DNA of 64,000 bases, from positions 62,001-126,000 of the forward strand of contig CAYZWT010000005.1 in the NCBI GenBank assembly GCA_964482225.1, in the 5' to 3' direction. The translations under genes and the position numbers were made by a program. The stretch is from UBA1429 sp964482225. GTDB taxonomy: Bacteria; Chloroflexota; Anaerolineae; UBA1429. Shown here in pieces: positions 42,371 to 52,256 of this stretch. How positions within the stretch are numbered: the stretch's first letter is position 1; each line of letters begins with the position of its first letter. The notes beneath the pieces were generated by a model. It ran no database searches. It was not told the origin of the DNA and saw only the letters and a program-made list of their open reading frames with translations.

Positions 42371-43048
42371 TCACTCCCAGATGAGGCGTGTGCGGTAGAT
42401 ACGAAAATGGTCGAGCGCGACGCCCAGCTCTTCCAGCATCTCCTCAGGGCGACCCGAGCCCTGGGAGCTGGAGCGCGCGCGGATGTGCAGCGTGTGCTCC
42501 CACAGGCCGTCCGCAGCCGGTTGCCCGCCGATGTAGGTCAACTCGTGTATCAGAGGGCGCAGGTCGTACGCTTGCACGCGGCCCTTGCGGGAGCGGCTGC
42601 GGGGCAGCTCGTCGCGGGCCAGCAGGGCCTCTAGCGCGGCCTGCATCTCCTGGGGCGCGGCAGCGCTCCAAACCAGCACGCGATACTCGGCCTCGCGCAT
42701 CTGGGCCTGGAGGTTGGGCGCATCCAGCGGCACGGCCTGCACGCTCTCGATGGATAGCCCCTGGGGGCACTGCCCGGCCAGTGTTCGCAGCGCCTCGTCG
42801 CCATCCACCGGTTCCCGCAAATAGATGTCCAGCGTTTCGGCCTCGCCCCAATAGCCGACGGGCAGGGGCGCGGCGAACTGCATGCGCGGGTGGGGGTGAA
42901 AGCCCTGGGTGTAGGCCAGGGGCAGGCCCGCCCGCCGCAGCAGGCGCTCCCACAGGCGGCCCATATCCAGCACCGAGACGTACTGGAGTGGGTCGCCGAT
43001 GCGATAGCCCACGCGCAGCCGCTGCACGGCCTGTCTCCCTGCCGCCAT
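42371..43048 (-). CDS. TIGR03936-family protein (DUF2344), radical-SAM partner
   Basis: 225 residues from the ATG overlapping the TGA of the upstream gene. RLRVGYRIGDPLQYVSVLDMGRLWERLLRRAGLPLAYTQGFHPHPRM is the DUF2344 signature. Such proteins always accompany the TIGR03960 radical-SAM protein; the pair may modify RNA or ribosomal components, but this is not established. The frame runs on upstream but inside the radical-SAM gene. Confidence 0.85.
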   Translation of the reverse strand: MAAGRQAVQRLRVGYRIGDPLQYVSVLDMGRLWERLLRRAGLPLAYTQGFHPHPRMQFAAPLPVGYWGEAETLDIYLREPVDGDEALRTLAGQCPQGLSIESVQAVPLDAPNLQAQMREAEYRVLVWSAAAPQEMQAALEALLARDELPRSRSRKGRVQAYDLRPLIHELTYIGGQPAADGLWEHTLHIRARSSSQGSGRPEEMLEELGVALDHFRIYRTRLIWE

Positions 43049-44910
43049 CACGGGCACCCCCAGGCCTCGGGCAGCCGTTCGGCGGCCTCGACGCCAAAGG
43101 CGGCCAGGATGCCGCAGCCGTGGCACTCGCTTCGGCAATCGGGCGAGAGCTCGCCGCTCAGGGCGCGCTGGTACTCGCGCCAGAGAAAGGCGCGGGATAC
43201 GCCCACATCCAGGCGCTCCCAGGGCAGGATCTCGTCTTGCGCGCGCGGGCGGGCATTGTAGAACGCCTCGTCCAGTCCGCACTCGTCCAGCGCGCGCCGC
43301 CAGAGGGCGGGATCGTAACACTCGCTCCAGGCGTCAAAACGGGCGCCCAACTCCCAGGCGCGCAGCACCACGGCGCTCAGGCGCCGGTCGCCCCGGCTCA
43401 ACAGCGCCTCCAGCCAGGTCGAGTCCCAATCGGACCAGCTCACCCGCACCTTGGCGAGGCGTGTCTCGGAGACCAGGAGCCGTTGGCGCGCCTCGACGGT
43501 GGCGCGCTCGGCCAGGGGCAGCCACTGGAAGGGGGTGTGGGGCTTGGGCACAAAGGTCGCCACACTGACGCCGATCTCGACGCGGCGGTTGCGCAGCCTG
43601 CGTCCCAGGCCGTGCAGCTCACGGATCAGCCGGGCCATCTCGTGAATGTCCTCATCGGTCTCGGTGGGCAGGCCCAGCATGAAATAGAGCTTGATGCGAT
43701 CCCAGCCGTTGCCAAAGGCCGCCTCGGCGGTCTGTAGCAGGTCGGCCTCGGTGACGCCCTTGTTGATCACATCCCGCAGCCGCTGGCTGCCCGCCTCGGG
43801 CGCAAAGGTAAAGCCGGTCTTGCGTTGCTGCTGGATCAGGCGGGCCAGCTCGACGGAGAAGGAGTCAATGCGCAGCGAGGGCAGCGAGACGGCCAGCCCA
43901 TCCTCACGGTGGCGCTCCATGATGCCCTGCACGATCTGGGCGATCTGGCTGTGGTCGCTGCTGCTGAGGGAGACCAGCCCCACCTCGTCATAGCCGGTGT
44001 TGGCGACGATCTGATCCACGGCATCCAGCACCTCGGCGGCGCCCCGTTCGCGGATGGGCCGGTAGATCATGCCCGCCTGGCAAAAGCGGCAGCCCCGGCT
44101 GCAACCGCGCTGGATCTCGACGGCGGCCCGGTCGTGGATGATGCCCATGCTGGGCACAATGGGGCGCGTGAGGGCGGGCGGCAGCGCGCTGACGATGCGT
44201 TTGCGCACCTGCTCGGGCGCCTCGGCGCACAAGGGCTCGATGCGCCGGATCGTCCCATCGGCGTGATAGGCCACCCGGTAGAGAGACGGGACATAGATGC
44301 CCGGGATGGCCGCCAGCCGCCGCAGCAGACCGGGGCGATCGTTGGCCTGAGGGCTCTGCTTCCAGGCCGCGACGGCCTCCAGCAACTCGATCAGCGCCTC
44401 CTCGCCCTCGCCCAAGACGAACAGGTCGAAAAAGGCCGCCACGGGCTCGGGGTTGTAGGTGCAGCTCCCCCCAGCGATCACCAGCGGCATGTCGGCGGTG
44501 CGCTGCTCCGCCAGCAGCGGCAGCCCTGCCAGGTCCAGCATGTTCAGCACGTTGGTATAGGTCAGCTCGTGCTGCAGGGTCAAGCCGATGACGTCAAAGT
44601 CGGCCAGGGCGTGGCGGGTCTCTAGCGAGTAGAGGGGCAGGGCGGCGCGGCGCATGGCCGCTTCCATGTCATGCCAGGGGGCATAGACCCGCTCGGCGAG
44701 CATGTCCTCGCGCCGGTTCACCAGATCGTACAGGATCGCCAGCCCCAGGTTGGACATGCCGATCTCATAGACATCCGGGTAGGCCAGCGCCAGGGTGACC
44801 TGGGCCGTGCGCCAGTCCTTGCGGATGCTGTTCCACTCGCCGCCTACGTAACGCCCGGGCTTTTGCACGGCGGTAAGGATGCGCTCCAATTGATCGTTCG
44901 ATATCTGCAC
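43048..44910 (-). CDS. TIGR03960-family B12-binding-like radical SAM protein
   Basis: 620 residues. An N-terminal B12-binding-like domain (AYPDVYEIGMSNLGLAILYDLVN) and the 4Fe-4S motif RGCSRGCRFCQAG, followed by RERGAAEVLDAVDQI, FAPEAGSQRLRDVINKG and YFMLGLPTETDEDI. Substrate unknown. It is the first gene of a four-gene run with DUF2344, HIT and the Pro/Thr-rich protein. Start MQISNDQLE. Confidence 0.9.
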   Translation of the reverse strand: MQISNDQLERILTAVQKPGRYVGGEWNSIRKDWRTAQVTLALAYPDVYEIGMSNLGLAILYDLVNRREDMLAERVYAPWHDMEAAMRRAALPLYSLETRHALADFDVIGLTLQHELTYTNVLNMLDLAGLPLLAEQRTADMPLVIAGGSCTYNPEPVAAFFDLFVLGEGEEALIELLEAVAAWKQSPQANDRPGLLRRLAAIPGIYVPSLYRVAYHADGTIRRIEPLCAEAPEQVRKRIVSALPPALTRPIVPSMGIIHDRAAVEIQRGCSRGCRFCQAGMIYRPIRERGAAEVLDAVDQIVANTGYDEVGLVSLSSSDHSQIAQIVQGIMERHREDGLAVSLPSLRIDSFSVELARLIQQQRKTGFTFAPEAGSQRLRDVINKGVTEADLLQTAEAAFGNGWDRIKLYFMLGLPTETDEDIHEMARLIRELHGLGRRLRNRRVEIGVSVATFVPKPHTPFQWLPLAERATVEARQRLLVSETRLAKVRVSWSDWDSTWLEALLSRGDRRLSAVVLRAWELGARFDAWSECYDPALWRRALDECGLDEAFYNARPRAQDEILPWERLDVGVSRAFLWREYQRALSGELSPDCRSECHGCGILAAFGVEAAERLPEAWGCP

Positions 44911-45022
44911 GCTCGCTCCATATGCGGCCTGGGCCGCACGTTGCGTTCACCATCAACTTGTGATCATTATAGCCTGCGCAACCGATGGAGCCAAAGCACG
45001 AGCGCAGGCGCGAGTCGCGCGT

Positions 45023-45050
45023 TTTGACACAACGGCCCGTTCGTGTATAC
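45023..45050 (+). promoter_or_regulatory. Strong promoter for tRNA-Glu
   Basis: Perfect TTGACA (45023-45028), 16-bp spacer, TATACT (45045-45050), 20 bp before the tRNA. Confidence 0.75.
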
Positions 45051-45069
45051 TGGGCCGCGTTGCAGTCGC

Positions 45070-45143
45070 GCCGCATTCGTCTAGTGGCCTAGGACACCGC
45101 CCTCTCAAGGCGGAGATCGGGGGTTCGAATCCCCCATGCGGTA
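45070..45143 (+). tRNA. trnE: tRNA-Glu(CTC)
   Basis: 74 nt cloverleaf: acceptor GCCGCAT/ATGCGGT (pair 1:72 is G-U), D arm with CTAGTGGCCTAGG, anticodon stem CCGCC/GGCGG around loop CTCTCAA (anticodon CTC, reads GAG), T loop GTTCGAAT. The CCA end is not encoded. The G-U first pair is unusual for tRNA-Glu. Confidence 0.95.
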
Positions 45144-45161
45144 CAGATACACCCTAGATTC

Positions 45162-45185
45162 ACCGGCCCCTCTGGGCCGGTTTTG
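45162..45185 (+). terminator. Intrinsic terminator of tRNA-Glu
   Basis: Stem ACCGGCCC/GGGCCGGT (45162-45169, 45174-45181), followed directly by TTTTGCTTTG; a textbook Rho-independent terminator. Confidence 0.85.
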
Positions 45186-45209
45186 CTTTGCGCGCCCAGG
45201 CCAATAAAG

Positions 45210-45239
45210 AGACTCCCCGGCGCCCTGTCCGGGGAGTCT
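45210..45239 (-). terminator. Terminator downstream of rpoD
   Basis: Stem AGACTCCCCGG/CCGGGGAGTCT (45210-45220, 45229-45239), 19 bp after the rpoD stop on the minus strand, with CTTTATT following in that direction. The stem may also back up the tRNA terminator. Confidence 0.7.
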
Positions 45240-45257
45240 TGCTGTCTGGCCAAGCGT

Positions 45258-46442
<1,185 letters not shown>

Positions 46443-46565
46443 TTTGACTCCCTCGTCTGTCAGGTCCGCATACGCCCAACCCACACCGTATGCCCCGGCC
46501 AACCTGCACGAACGTGTTGCGACTTGCCTCCTTGCCCTTTCTTGATTCTCCGGACTGGCTGCGGC

Positions 46566-46623
46566 AAACAAAAAGACTCGGCTCGTCATCCTCTCCGCGC
46601 ATCAAGAGAGGGCGAGACCGAGT
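46566..46623 (-). terminator. Intrinsic terminator between promoter and rpoD start
   Basis: On the minus strand a stem of interrupted pairs (ACTCGG/CCGAGT, CTCG/CGAG, CTCTC/GAGAG) ends in TTTTTGTTTG (complement of 46566-46574). It lies 124 bp before the rpoD GTG and 131 bp after the P1-peptidase stop, so it can serve either as the upstream operon's terminator, or as an attenuator in the rpoD leader, or as the end of a ~115-nt small RNA. Confidence 0.7.
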
Positions 46624-46687
46624 TCCTCCACATTGGGTATCATCCGCCGCATGTATGACCATCCGTCTGTGTAGACCTATAACATGC

Positions 46688-46716
46688 ATTATACCCGGAA
46701 GAAGGGCTCAGGTCAA
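46688..46716 (-). promoter_or_regulatory. Sigma70 promoter upstream of rpoD
   Basis: Minus-strand TTGACC (46711-46716), 17-bp spacer, TATAAT (46688-46693). Predicted start near 46681, i.e. a ~240-nt leader including the terminator at 46566-46623. No second convincing promoter is visible between that terminator and the start codon. Confidence 0.65.
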
Positions 46717-46753
46717 CTGCTCAGACGGCCTATTTGGGATTTGGATGGCATAT

Positions 46754-47707
46754 TCACCCCATCTCTCGCGCTGAGGGCAGCCCGGCGACGGCCCTGGCGG
46801 CCAGAACGCCGTTGACAATGGCATACGACATGGTTCGGGCGGCCATCTCGGTCAGCGCAGGCTCTTGCGGGGGCAGCTCGCCGGTGGAGAGGGCGAAAAT
46901 GGTGTCCCCATCCCATTGGGTGTGGGCGGGCCGGATGGCCCGCGCCAGGCCGTCGTGGCCGGCGGCGGCCAGCCGATTGGCCCCCGCCACATCCAGGCGC
47001 GCGTTGGTGGCCACCACGCCGATCACCGTGTTGCCCATAGGCGGCGCCAGGGCCTCTGCCGGATCGTCCAATGCAGAGAACAAGCCCGCGCCATCGGCGC
47101 GGCGCGCCCCTGCCACGATCTCGCCGTTCTCGGGGTCGTGTACGTTGCCCACGGCATTGACCACCGCCAGGGCGCCCACCACCAAGTCGCCGCGCCGCAA
47201 GCTGGCCATGCCCAGGCCGCCCTTCATAGCCTGGCCGATGCCCAGCAACTTGCCCACGCTGGCGCCCATGCCCGCGCCCACGTTGCCCTGCAGCTCGACC
47301 GTCGCGGCGGCAGCGGCGGCAGCATATCCCATGGCGGCGTCGGGGCGCACGTCAGCGGCCCCCACGGCCAGGTCAAAGATCACCGCGCCGGGCACGATGG
47401 GCACCCGCGCGCCGCCCGTGTCGTAACCGATGCCGCGCTCCTCCAGGTAGCGCATGACGCCATCGGCGGCGGCCAGGCCAAAGGCGCTGCCGCCCGTCAA
47501 CAGGATGGCGTGCACACGATCCACCAGCATCCCGGGCTGCAAGAGGGCCGTCTCGCGGGTGCCGGGGGCATAGCCGCGCACCAGGCCGCCCGCCACGGCC
47601 CCCTGGCCGCACAGCACCACAGTGCAGCCGGTGAGGGCGACGGGCTCCTGGGCATGGCCCACGGCCAGCCCGGGGACGTCGGTGAGGCTACCGGCGTAGC
47701 GTGCCAT
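46754..47707 (-). CDS. P1-family (DmpA/ThnT-like) self-processing aminopeptidase/amidohydrolase
   Basis: 317 residues. The N-terminus SLTDVPGLAVGHAQEPVALTGCTVVL and LLTGGSAFGLAAADGVM are typical of the DmpA family. Residues N226-T227 in PPMGNTVIGVVATNARL give the self-cleavage site, whose Thr becomes the nucleophile. Family members include L-aminopeptidase/D-esterase DmpA, beta-peptidyl aminopeptidases, and ThnT, which cleaves a pantetheinyl amide in thienamycin synthesis. It is the last gene of the ECF-coaX-coaBC operon and overlaps coaBC by 20 bp, which points to pantetheine or a beta-alanyl amide as substrate; this is inference. Confidence 0.85.
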   Translation of the reverse strand: MARYAGSLTDVPGLAVGHAQEPVALTGCTVVLCGQGAVAGGLVRGYAPGTRETALLQPGMLVDRVHAILLTGGSAFGLAAADGVMRYLEERGIGYDTGGARVPIVPGAVIFDLAVGAADVRPDAAMGYAAAAAAATVELQGNVGAGMGASVGKLLGIGQAMKGGLGMASLRRGDLVVGALAVVNAVGNVHDPENGEIVAGARRADGAGLFSALDDPAEALAPPMGNTVIGVVATNARLDVAGANRLAAAGHDGLARAIRPAHTQWDGDTIFALSTGELPPQEPALTEMAARTMSYAIVNGVLAARAVAGLPSAREMG

Positions 47708-48917
47708 AGCGTTCCTCCCACATCTCGGCCACCCGCGCCAGGATGCGCTCGGCCACGTCGGACTTGTCCATCAAGGGCAGCGCAACGGGTTCGGCGCCCT
47801 GGGCCAGCAGGATCACCCGGTTGTCGGGCGAGCCAAAGCCCGCGTCGCTGGCGGTTACATCGTTGGCGACCATCAGGTCCAGTTGTTTGCGCTCCAGCTT
47901 GGACTGGGCGTTGGCCAGCAGGTTCTCGGTCTCGGCGGCAAAGCCCACCACGAGGCGCGGCCGGCCATCGCCCCGCGCCTGGGCCACGGCGCCCAGGATA
48001 TCCTGGGTGCGCTCCAACGCCAGGGTCAGCTCCTCCGCAGCCTTTTTGATCTTTTGCCGGGCGCGCTGGGCCGGGCGGTAATCGGCCACGGCGGCGGCCA
48101 TCACCAGCACATCGGTTTGGGCGCGGCGCGCCAGCACGGCCTGGGCCATCTCTTCCGCCGTGTCCACCTGCGCCAGCTCGACGCCCAACACGGGCGGCAA
48201 GGCCACGTTGGCGCTGATCAGGTTCACGAGTGCGCCCATGTCGCGGGCGGCCTCGGCCAGGGCATAGCCCATGCGCCCCGAGGAGCGGTTGCCCAGGTGG
48301 CGCACCGGATCCAGCGGCTCCTGGGTACCGCCGGCGGTCACCACCACCCGCAGCCCGGCCAGGGGGCCGTTGCGACCCAGGGCTTGGCGGATGGCGGCCA
48401 GCAGCTCTGGGGTCTCCACCAGGCGGCCCCGGCCCATGCGCCCGGAGGCCAGGCGGCCCTCGCCGGGGCCGACGATGACGGCGCCCCGCCCGGCCAGCGC
48501 CGCCACGTTGGCCTGGGTGGCAGGGTGCTCCCACATCTCGGCGTCCATGGCGGGGGCCAGCACCAGCGGGGCCAGGCTGGAGAGGGCCGTGGCGGTGAGC
48601 AGGTTGTCGGCCAGACCCAGGGCCAGCTTGGCCAGGGTGTTGGCCGTGGCCGGGGCGATCACCAGGGCGTCGGCCTTTTTGGCCAGAGAGATGTGGGCCA
48701 TGTCCATGCTATCCAGCAGCTTGAACATGTCCACGCAGACGGGGCGCTTGCTCAGGGTCTGGAACGCCAGGGGCGTGACGAACTCGAGGGCCGCCTCGGT
48801 CATGATCACGTCCACGTTTGCCCCGGCCTGCACCAGCTTGCTGCACAGATCAATGGCCTTGTAGCAGGCGATGCCGCCGGTGACGCCCAGGACGATATTC
48901 TTGCCTTGCAGGATCAT
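47688..48917 (-). CDS. coaBC: CoaBC: phosphopantothenoylcysteine decarboxylase/phosphopantothenate-cysteine ligase
   Basis: 409 residues, bifunctional. The CoaC flavoprotein part reads VLGVTGGIACYKAIDL and PATANTLAKLALGLADNLL; the loop PAMDAEMWEHPAT has Asp where most CoaC proteins have the substrate-binding Asn of PxMN. The CoaB part has VTAGGTQEPLDPVRHLGNRSSGRMG and later KIKK. It performs steps two and three of CoA synthesis and overlaps coaX by four bases. Confidence 0.95.
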   Translation of the reverse strand: MILQGKNIVLGVTGGIACYKAIDLCSKLVQAGANVDVIMTEAALEFVTPLAFQTLSKRPVCVDMFKLLDSMDMAHISLAKKADALVIAPATANTLAKLALGLADNLLTATALSSLAPLVLAPAMDAEMWEHPATQANVAALAGRGAVIVGPGEGRLASGRMGRGRLVETPELLAAIRQALGRNGPLAGLRVVVTAGGTQEPLDPVRHLGNRSSGRMGYALAEAARDMGALVNLISANVALPPVLGVELAQVDTAEEMAQAVLARRAQTDVLVMAAAVADYRPAQRARQKIKKAAEELTLALERTQDILGAVAQARGDGRPRLVVGFAAETENLLANAQSKLERKQLDLMVANDVTASDAGFGSPDNRVILLAQGAEPVALPLMDKSDVAERILARVAEMWEERYGTLRR

Positions 48918-49687
48918 GCCGCGCCTCGATTCAGGTCATAGATCAGGCGCAGGCCCTTGAGGGTGAGCCAGATATCCACGTGCTCGATGACGGGCGTCTC
49001 TTTGGCGATGACCTGGGCCAGCCCGCCGGTGGCGATCACGCGCATGTCATCGCCCAGCTCGCGGCGAAAGCGGGCCACCATGCCCTCCACCAGCCCCACA
49101 TAGCCGAACAGGATGCCGGAGCGCATGGCGTCCACCGTGTTGCCCCCGATGGCCCTGGGCGGGCGCTGCAGGTCAATGCGCGGCAGCCGGGCCGTGCGGG
49201 TAAAGAGCGCCTCGGCGGCCACCCGCACCCCGGGCGCGATGGCGCCGCCCAGGTACTCACCCTTGGCCGAGAGGGCGTCGAACGTAGTGCCGGTGCCGAA
49301 ATCCACGATACAGGCCGGCCCGCCATAGATGCGATAGGCCGCCGCCACGTTCACCACCCGGTCGGCGCCCACCTCCTGGGGCCGGTCGTAGCGGATATCC
49401 ACGCCCGTCTTGATGCCCGTGCCCACGACGAGCGGGTCTACGTGGAAATAGTCCTCCACCAGCTCGCGGAACTTGTCCGTCAGGGGCGGCACCACGCTGG
49501 CCAGGATCACGTCCTCCACATCGCCGACGCCCAGGCCGCTGTGGGCCATCAGGTTCACGATCAGCATGGCGTACTCGTCGGGCATGCGCTCGTGGTTGGT
49601 GCTGATGCGCCAGTGGGTGCGCAGCTCCTGGCCCTCATACATGCCCAGGACGATGTTGGTGTTGCCGACATCTATGCAGAGCAGCAT
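48914..49687 (-). CDS. coaX: Type III pantothenate kinase
   Basis: 257 residues. The ATP-binding LLCIDVGNTNIVLGM, pantothenate-site GTGIKTGVDIRYDRPQEVGADRVVN and DFGTGTTFDAL are complete. It phosphorylates pantothenate without feedback inhibition by CoA. It starts 14 bp after the S-component gene. Steps 1 to 3 of CoA synthesis are therefore encoded in one block; coaD and coaE are not in the window. Confidence 0.97.
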   Translation of the reverse strand: MLLCIDVGNTNIVLGMYEGQELRTHWRISTNHERMPDEYAMLIVNLMAHSGLGVGDVEDVILASVVPPLTDKFRELVEDYFHVDPLVVGTGIKTGVDIRYDRPQEVGADRVVNVAAAYRIYGGPACIVDFGTGTTFDALSAKGEYLGGAIAPGVRVAAEALFTRTARLPRIDLQRPPRAIGGNTVDAMRSGILFGYVGLVEGMVARFRRELGDDMRVIATGGLAQVIAKETPVIEHVDIWLTLKGLRLIYDLNRGAA

Positions 49688-49701
49688 GTTCCGCCCCCTT
49701 T

Positions 49702-50547
49702 CTAGATGCGCGAGCCGCGCTGGCGGGCGCGCACCGGTATCAGCGCTGTCACAACCGCCACAGTTACGGCAGCAGACACGACTGCCTCGGGAACGCCGTG
49801 CGTCACGCCGATCAGAAGGGCGGGTGGCAGCACGAGGTACTCGCGAAGCATGGCTGCGGACAGCACGAGCACGGTGTTGCTCAAGGACCCCACAACCGCT
49901 GCCGCGCCGACGGCCACCACTGCCACCTCCTCCGAACGCGCCCAGCGAAACGCTAGAATGCCGCCCGCGACAATGGCGGCGGCTGCTAAAAATAGCATGA
50001 TTGCGCCAAACTGACTGATCTCCACCGAGGCTAGCTGAACCTCGGTTAGCTCTACCCCCAGAGCGGACGCGATCTCGGCAGAATACAGGAGCAGGAAAGG
50101 AGAGATGGCGGCGATTACTATGAAGGCAAGCAGAATGGAAAGGAGAATGCCGCGTTTCGCGCGTCTGAGGCCAAGATAGGTGTAGGCTGCAGCCACCCCA
50201 ACGAAAAAGCGAGGGATGAAAACGATCAACGGATCCTTGAGTCCGAGGTAGGGACTTATAAGGCTGCCAACCCCAAACCCAATGGACACAATGAGCCCTA
50301 CCAATGGCCCTGCCAAGATGCCCCCAATGATAGCCGGTATCTGAAGCGTAGTTGCCGCCTCTCCCGGTGTCGGTACCCGGATGAACCCGATTGGCGTCAT
50401 TGCGAGCAGCAGCGTGATGGCCACCAGCAACCCGGCGGTGATCACGCGACGGATGGCCATTTCCTGGGCATCGGGGCTCGGCCCAGGCTGCGGACGCTTC
50501 AGGTTGGCGGCTGGTCTCCGGGTCGGTGCGTTGTGGCGCTTCATCAA
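49702..50547 (-). CDS. ECF transporter S component (predicted pantothenate/pantetheine binding)
   Basis: 281 residues, a cytoplasmic N-terminus of ~30 residues then about six membrane helices. LLLAMTPIGFIRVPTPGEAATTLQIPAIIGGILAGPLVGL is the pattern of S components whose L1 loop closes over a vitamin. The ligand is assigned by context only: the ECF T and two A genes lie directly upstream and coaX directly downstream. Its codon use is much less GC-rich than its neighbours (line counts of ~43-53% against ~70%), so the gene was probably acquired or exchanged. Confidence 0.8.
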   Translation of the reverse strand: MMKRHNAPTRRPAANLKRPQPGPSPDAQEMAIRRVITAGLLVAITLLLAMTPIGFIRVPTPGEAATTLQIPAIIGGILAGPLVGLIVSIGFGVGSLISPYLGLKDPLIVFIPRFFVGVAAAYTYLGLRRAKRGILLSILLAFIVIAAISPFLLLYSAEIASALGVELTEVQLASVEISQFGAIMLFLAAAAIVAGGILAFRWARSEEVAVVAVGAAAVVGSLSNTVLVLSAAMLREYLVLPPALLIGVTHGVPEAVVSAAVTVAVVTALIPVRARQRGSRI

Positions 50548-50580
50548 GGTCTCCTTTCCAGATACGGTCTCGTGCCCAAC

Positions 50581-51414
50581 CTAACTGCTGCGCTGGGCCA
50601 GGATGATGCCTGCCAGCAGCAGAGCAGTCAGCGAGATGACGACATAGTCCAAAAGCCGATAAGTCGGTTGCACAAGGCGCGTGCGCTTACGCCCGCCCTG
50701 GTAGCAGCGAGCCTGCATGGCGAGAGTGAGATCGTCCACGCGCCGAAACAAGTCCACGAACAGGGGTACGATCAGGTTGCCGAACGTACGCGCATTCTCG
50801 ATGATCCTCCAGCTACTGCGAGCCTCCAGCGACACCCCACGTGCCCGCTGCGCCAACATGATGCTCTCTAGCGTCTCGCCAAAAATCGGCATAAAGCGTA
50901 ATGCGATGCCTCCAACCAATGCTAACTCATAACCTGGAAGGCCAACAGCATTTAGAGGGCTCAGTATGAGTTCTATTCCGGTGGAGAGGCTGCCTGTTGT
51001 CGCAACGCTTGTTAGCAGGGTGATGACGAACATCACATTGACTAGGCGAAGGAACAACGTCAGGACGTATAGTGCTCGCAACAGCATCACCGAAAGACCA
51101 GCAGCCCCCTCGCTCTCCGCCGCGCCCGTCTCGCGGGCAAAGAGGAACTGGAACAGGGCCAGCACCAGGAATACGGGCAGCAGGGCGCGCAACGGCGCGA
51201 ATAGGGCGCGCCAGGGGATGCGGGCCAGGGCCGCGACCAGCAGCACCGTGGCCAGCAGGCCCAGGTGGATGGCGGTGGCGTTGGCCAGCACCATCGCTAC
51301 GGTGAGCAGGCCCGCCGCCAGCAGCTTGGTACGGGGGTCCAGCCGGTGCACCGGCGAGCCCGTGGGCATATAGTGGCCGATGCTGACGTATCTCAGCCCT
51401 TCAGCGCGCGCCAT
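50581..51414 (-). CDS. ecfT: ECF transporter transmembrane component EcfT
   Basis: 277 residues with about six membrane helices. The two coupling-helix motifs are AQRARGVSLE and AMQARCYQGG (the second with Cys for the usual Gly), which dock onto the ATPases. Start at MARAEGLRYV, overlapping the second ATPase gene by 22 bp. The N-terminal third is GC-rich (line counts ~70%); from about 51110 downward, toward the stop, GC falls to ~45-55%, with a sharp break within the gene. Confidence 0.92.
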   Translation of the reverse strand: MARAEGLRYVSIGHYMPTGSPVHRLDPRTKLLAAGLLTVAMVLANATAIHLGLLATVLLVAALARIPWRALFAPLRALLPVFLVLALFQFLFARETGAAESEGAAGLSVMLLRALYVLTLFLRLVNVMFVITLLTSVATTGSLSTGIELILSPLNAVGLPGYELALVGGIALRFMPIFGETLESIMLAQRARGVSLEARSSWRIIENARTFGNLIVPLFVDLFRRVDDLTLAMQARCYQGGRKRTRLVQPTYRLLDYVVISLTALLLAGIILAQRSS

Positions 51415-52256
51415 ATCGCCTCCTCAGCCTCCTCCGCCGTCAACGGCTCGCCCGGCACCGCCAGCCCATCCGCGCGCAGACGTTGCACGGCGCGGACCAC
51501 CGGCGGGCGCAGCAGCCCATGCTGCTCCAGCGGCTCGTTTCCATAGAACACGCTTCTGGGCGGCCCCTCGGCCACGGTGCGCCCCCGCACCAGGACCGTC
51601 ACCCAGTCGGCCAGCTCGGCCACCTCGCTCATGTCGTTGGAGACGATCAGCACCGTGAGCCCACGCTCGTCGCGTAGCCGCCGCAGCAGGGCGTGCACCC
51701 GCTCGCGGCCCTCGGGATCCAGGCCCGTGGTGGCCTCGTCCAGGATCAGCAACTCGGGTTGCATGGCCAGCACCCCGGCCAGGGCGGCGCGGCGCATCTC
51801 ACCGCCGCTGAGGGTAAAGGTCTGGCGGTCCTTGAACGCCTCGAAATCCAGGCCCACGGCCTGCATGGCCTGGCGCACCCGTGCGCGCAACGCCTCGCCA
51901 TCCAGCCCCAATTGGCGCGGGCCATAGGCGATGTCATCCCCCACAAAGCGCTCGAACAACTGGTGGTGGGGATGCTGGAACACCAGCCCGACCCGGCGCC
52001 GCAGCTCTTCCAGGCGCACGGCGGGATCGGCCAGATCCAGGCCAAACACGTTTACGCACCCATAAGAGTGGGGCCGCTGCAAGCCGTTGAGGAAGGAGAC
52101 CAGGGTGGTCTTGCCCGCGCCGCCCGGCCCGATCAGCGCCCCGATCTGGCCGCGCCGCAGGGTCAGGTTGGCGCCGTGCAGGGCCGGGGTCGCCAGGGGC
52201 GTATCGGCCAAGTGGATGTGGGTCAGCTCGCGGACGGCTGCGACGATCTCGCTCAT
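51393..52256 (-). CDS. ecfA: ECF transporter ATPase (second)
   Basis: 287 residues from MSEIVAAVREL. Walker A GPGGAGKTT, Q-loop FQHPHHQLF, signature LSGGEMRR, Walker B LLILDEATTGLDPEG, and switch His replaced by Asn in IVSNDMSE. ECF A subunits pair as a heterodimer with the other ATPase. A short C-terminal domain with Glu-rich ending is present. ATGA overlap with the first ATPase. Confidence 0.93.
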   Translation of the reverse strand: MSEIVAAVRELTHIHLADTPLATPALHGANLTLRRGQIGALIGPGGAGKTTLVSFLNGLQRPHSYGCVNVFGLDLADPAVRLEELRRRVGLVFQHPHHQLFERFVGDDIAYGPRQLGLDGEALRARVRQAMQAVGLDFEAFKDRQTFTLSGGEMRRAALAGVLAMQPELLILDEATTGLDPEGRERVHALLRRLRDERGLTVLIVSNDMSEVAELADWVTVLVRGRTVAEGPPRSVFYGNEPLEQHGLLRPPVVRAVQRLRADGLAVPGEPLTAEEAEEAIWRALKG

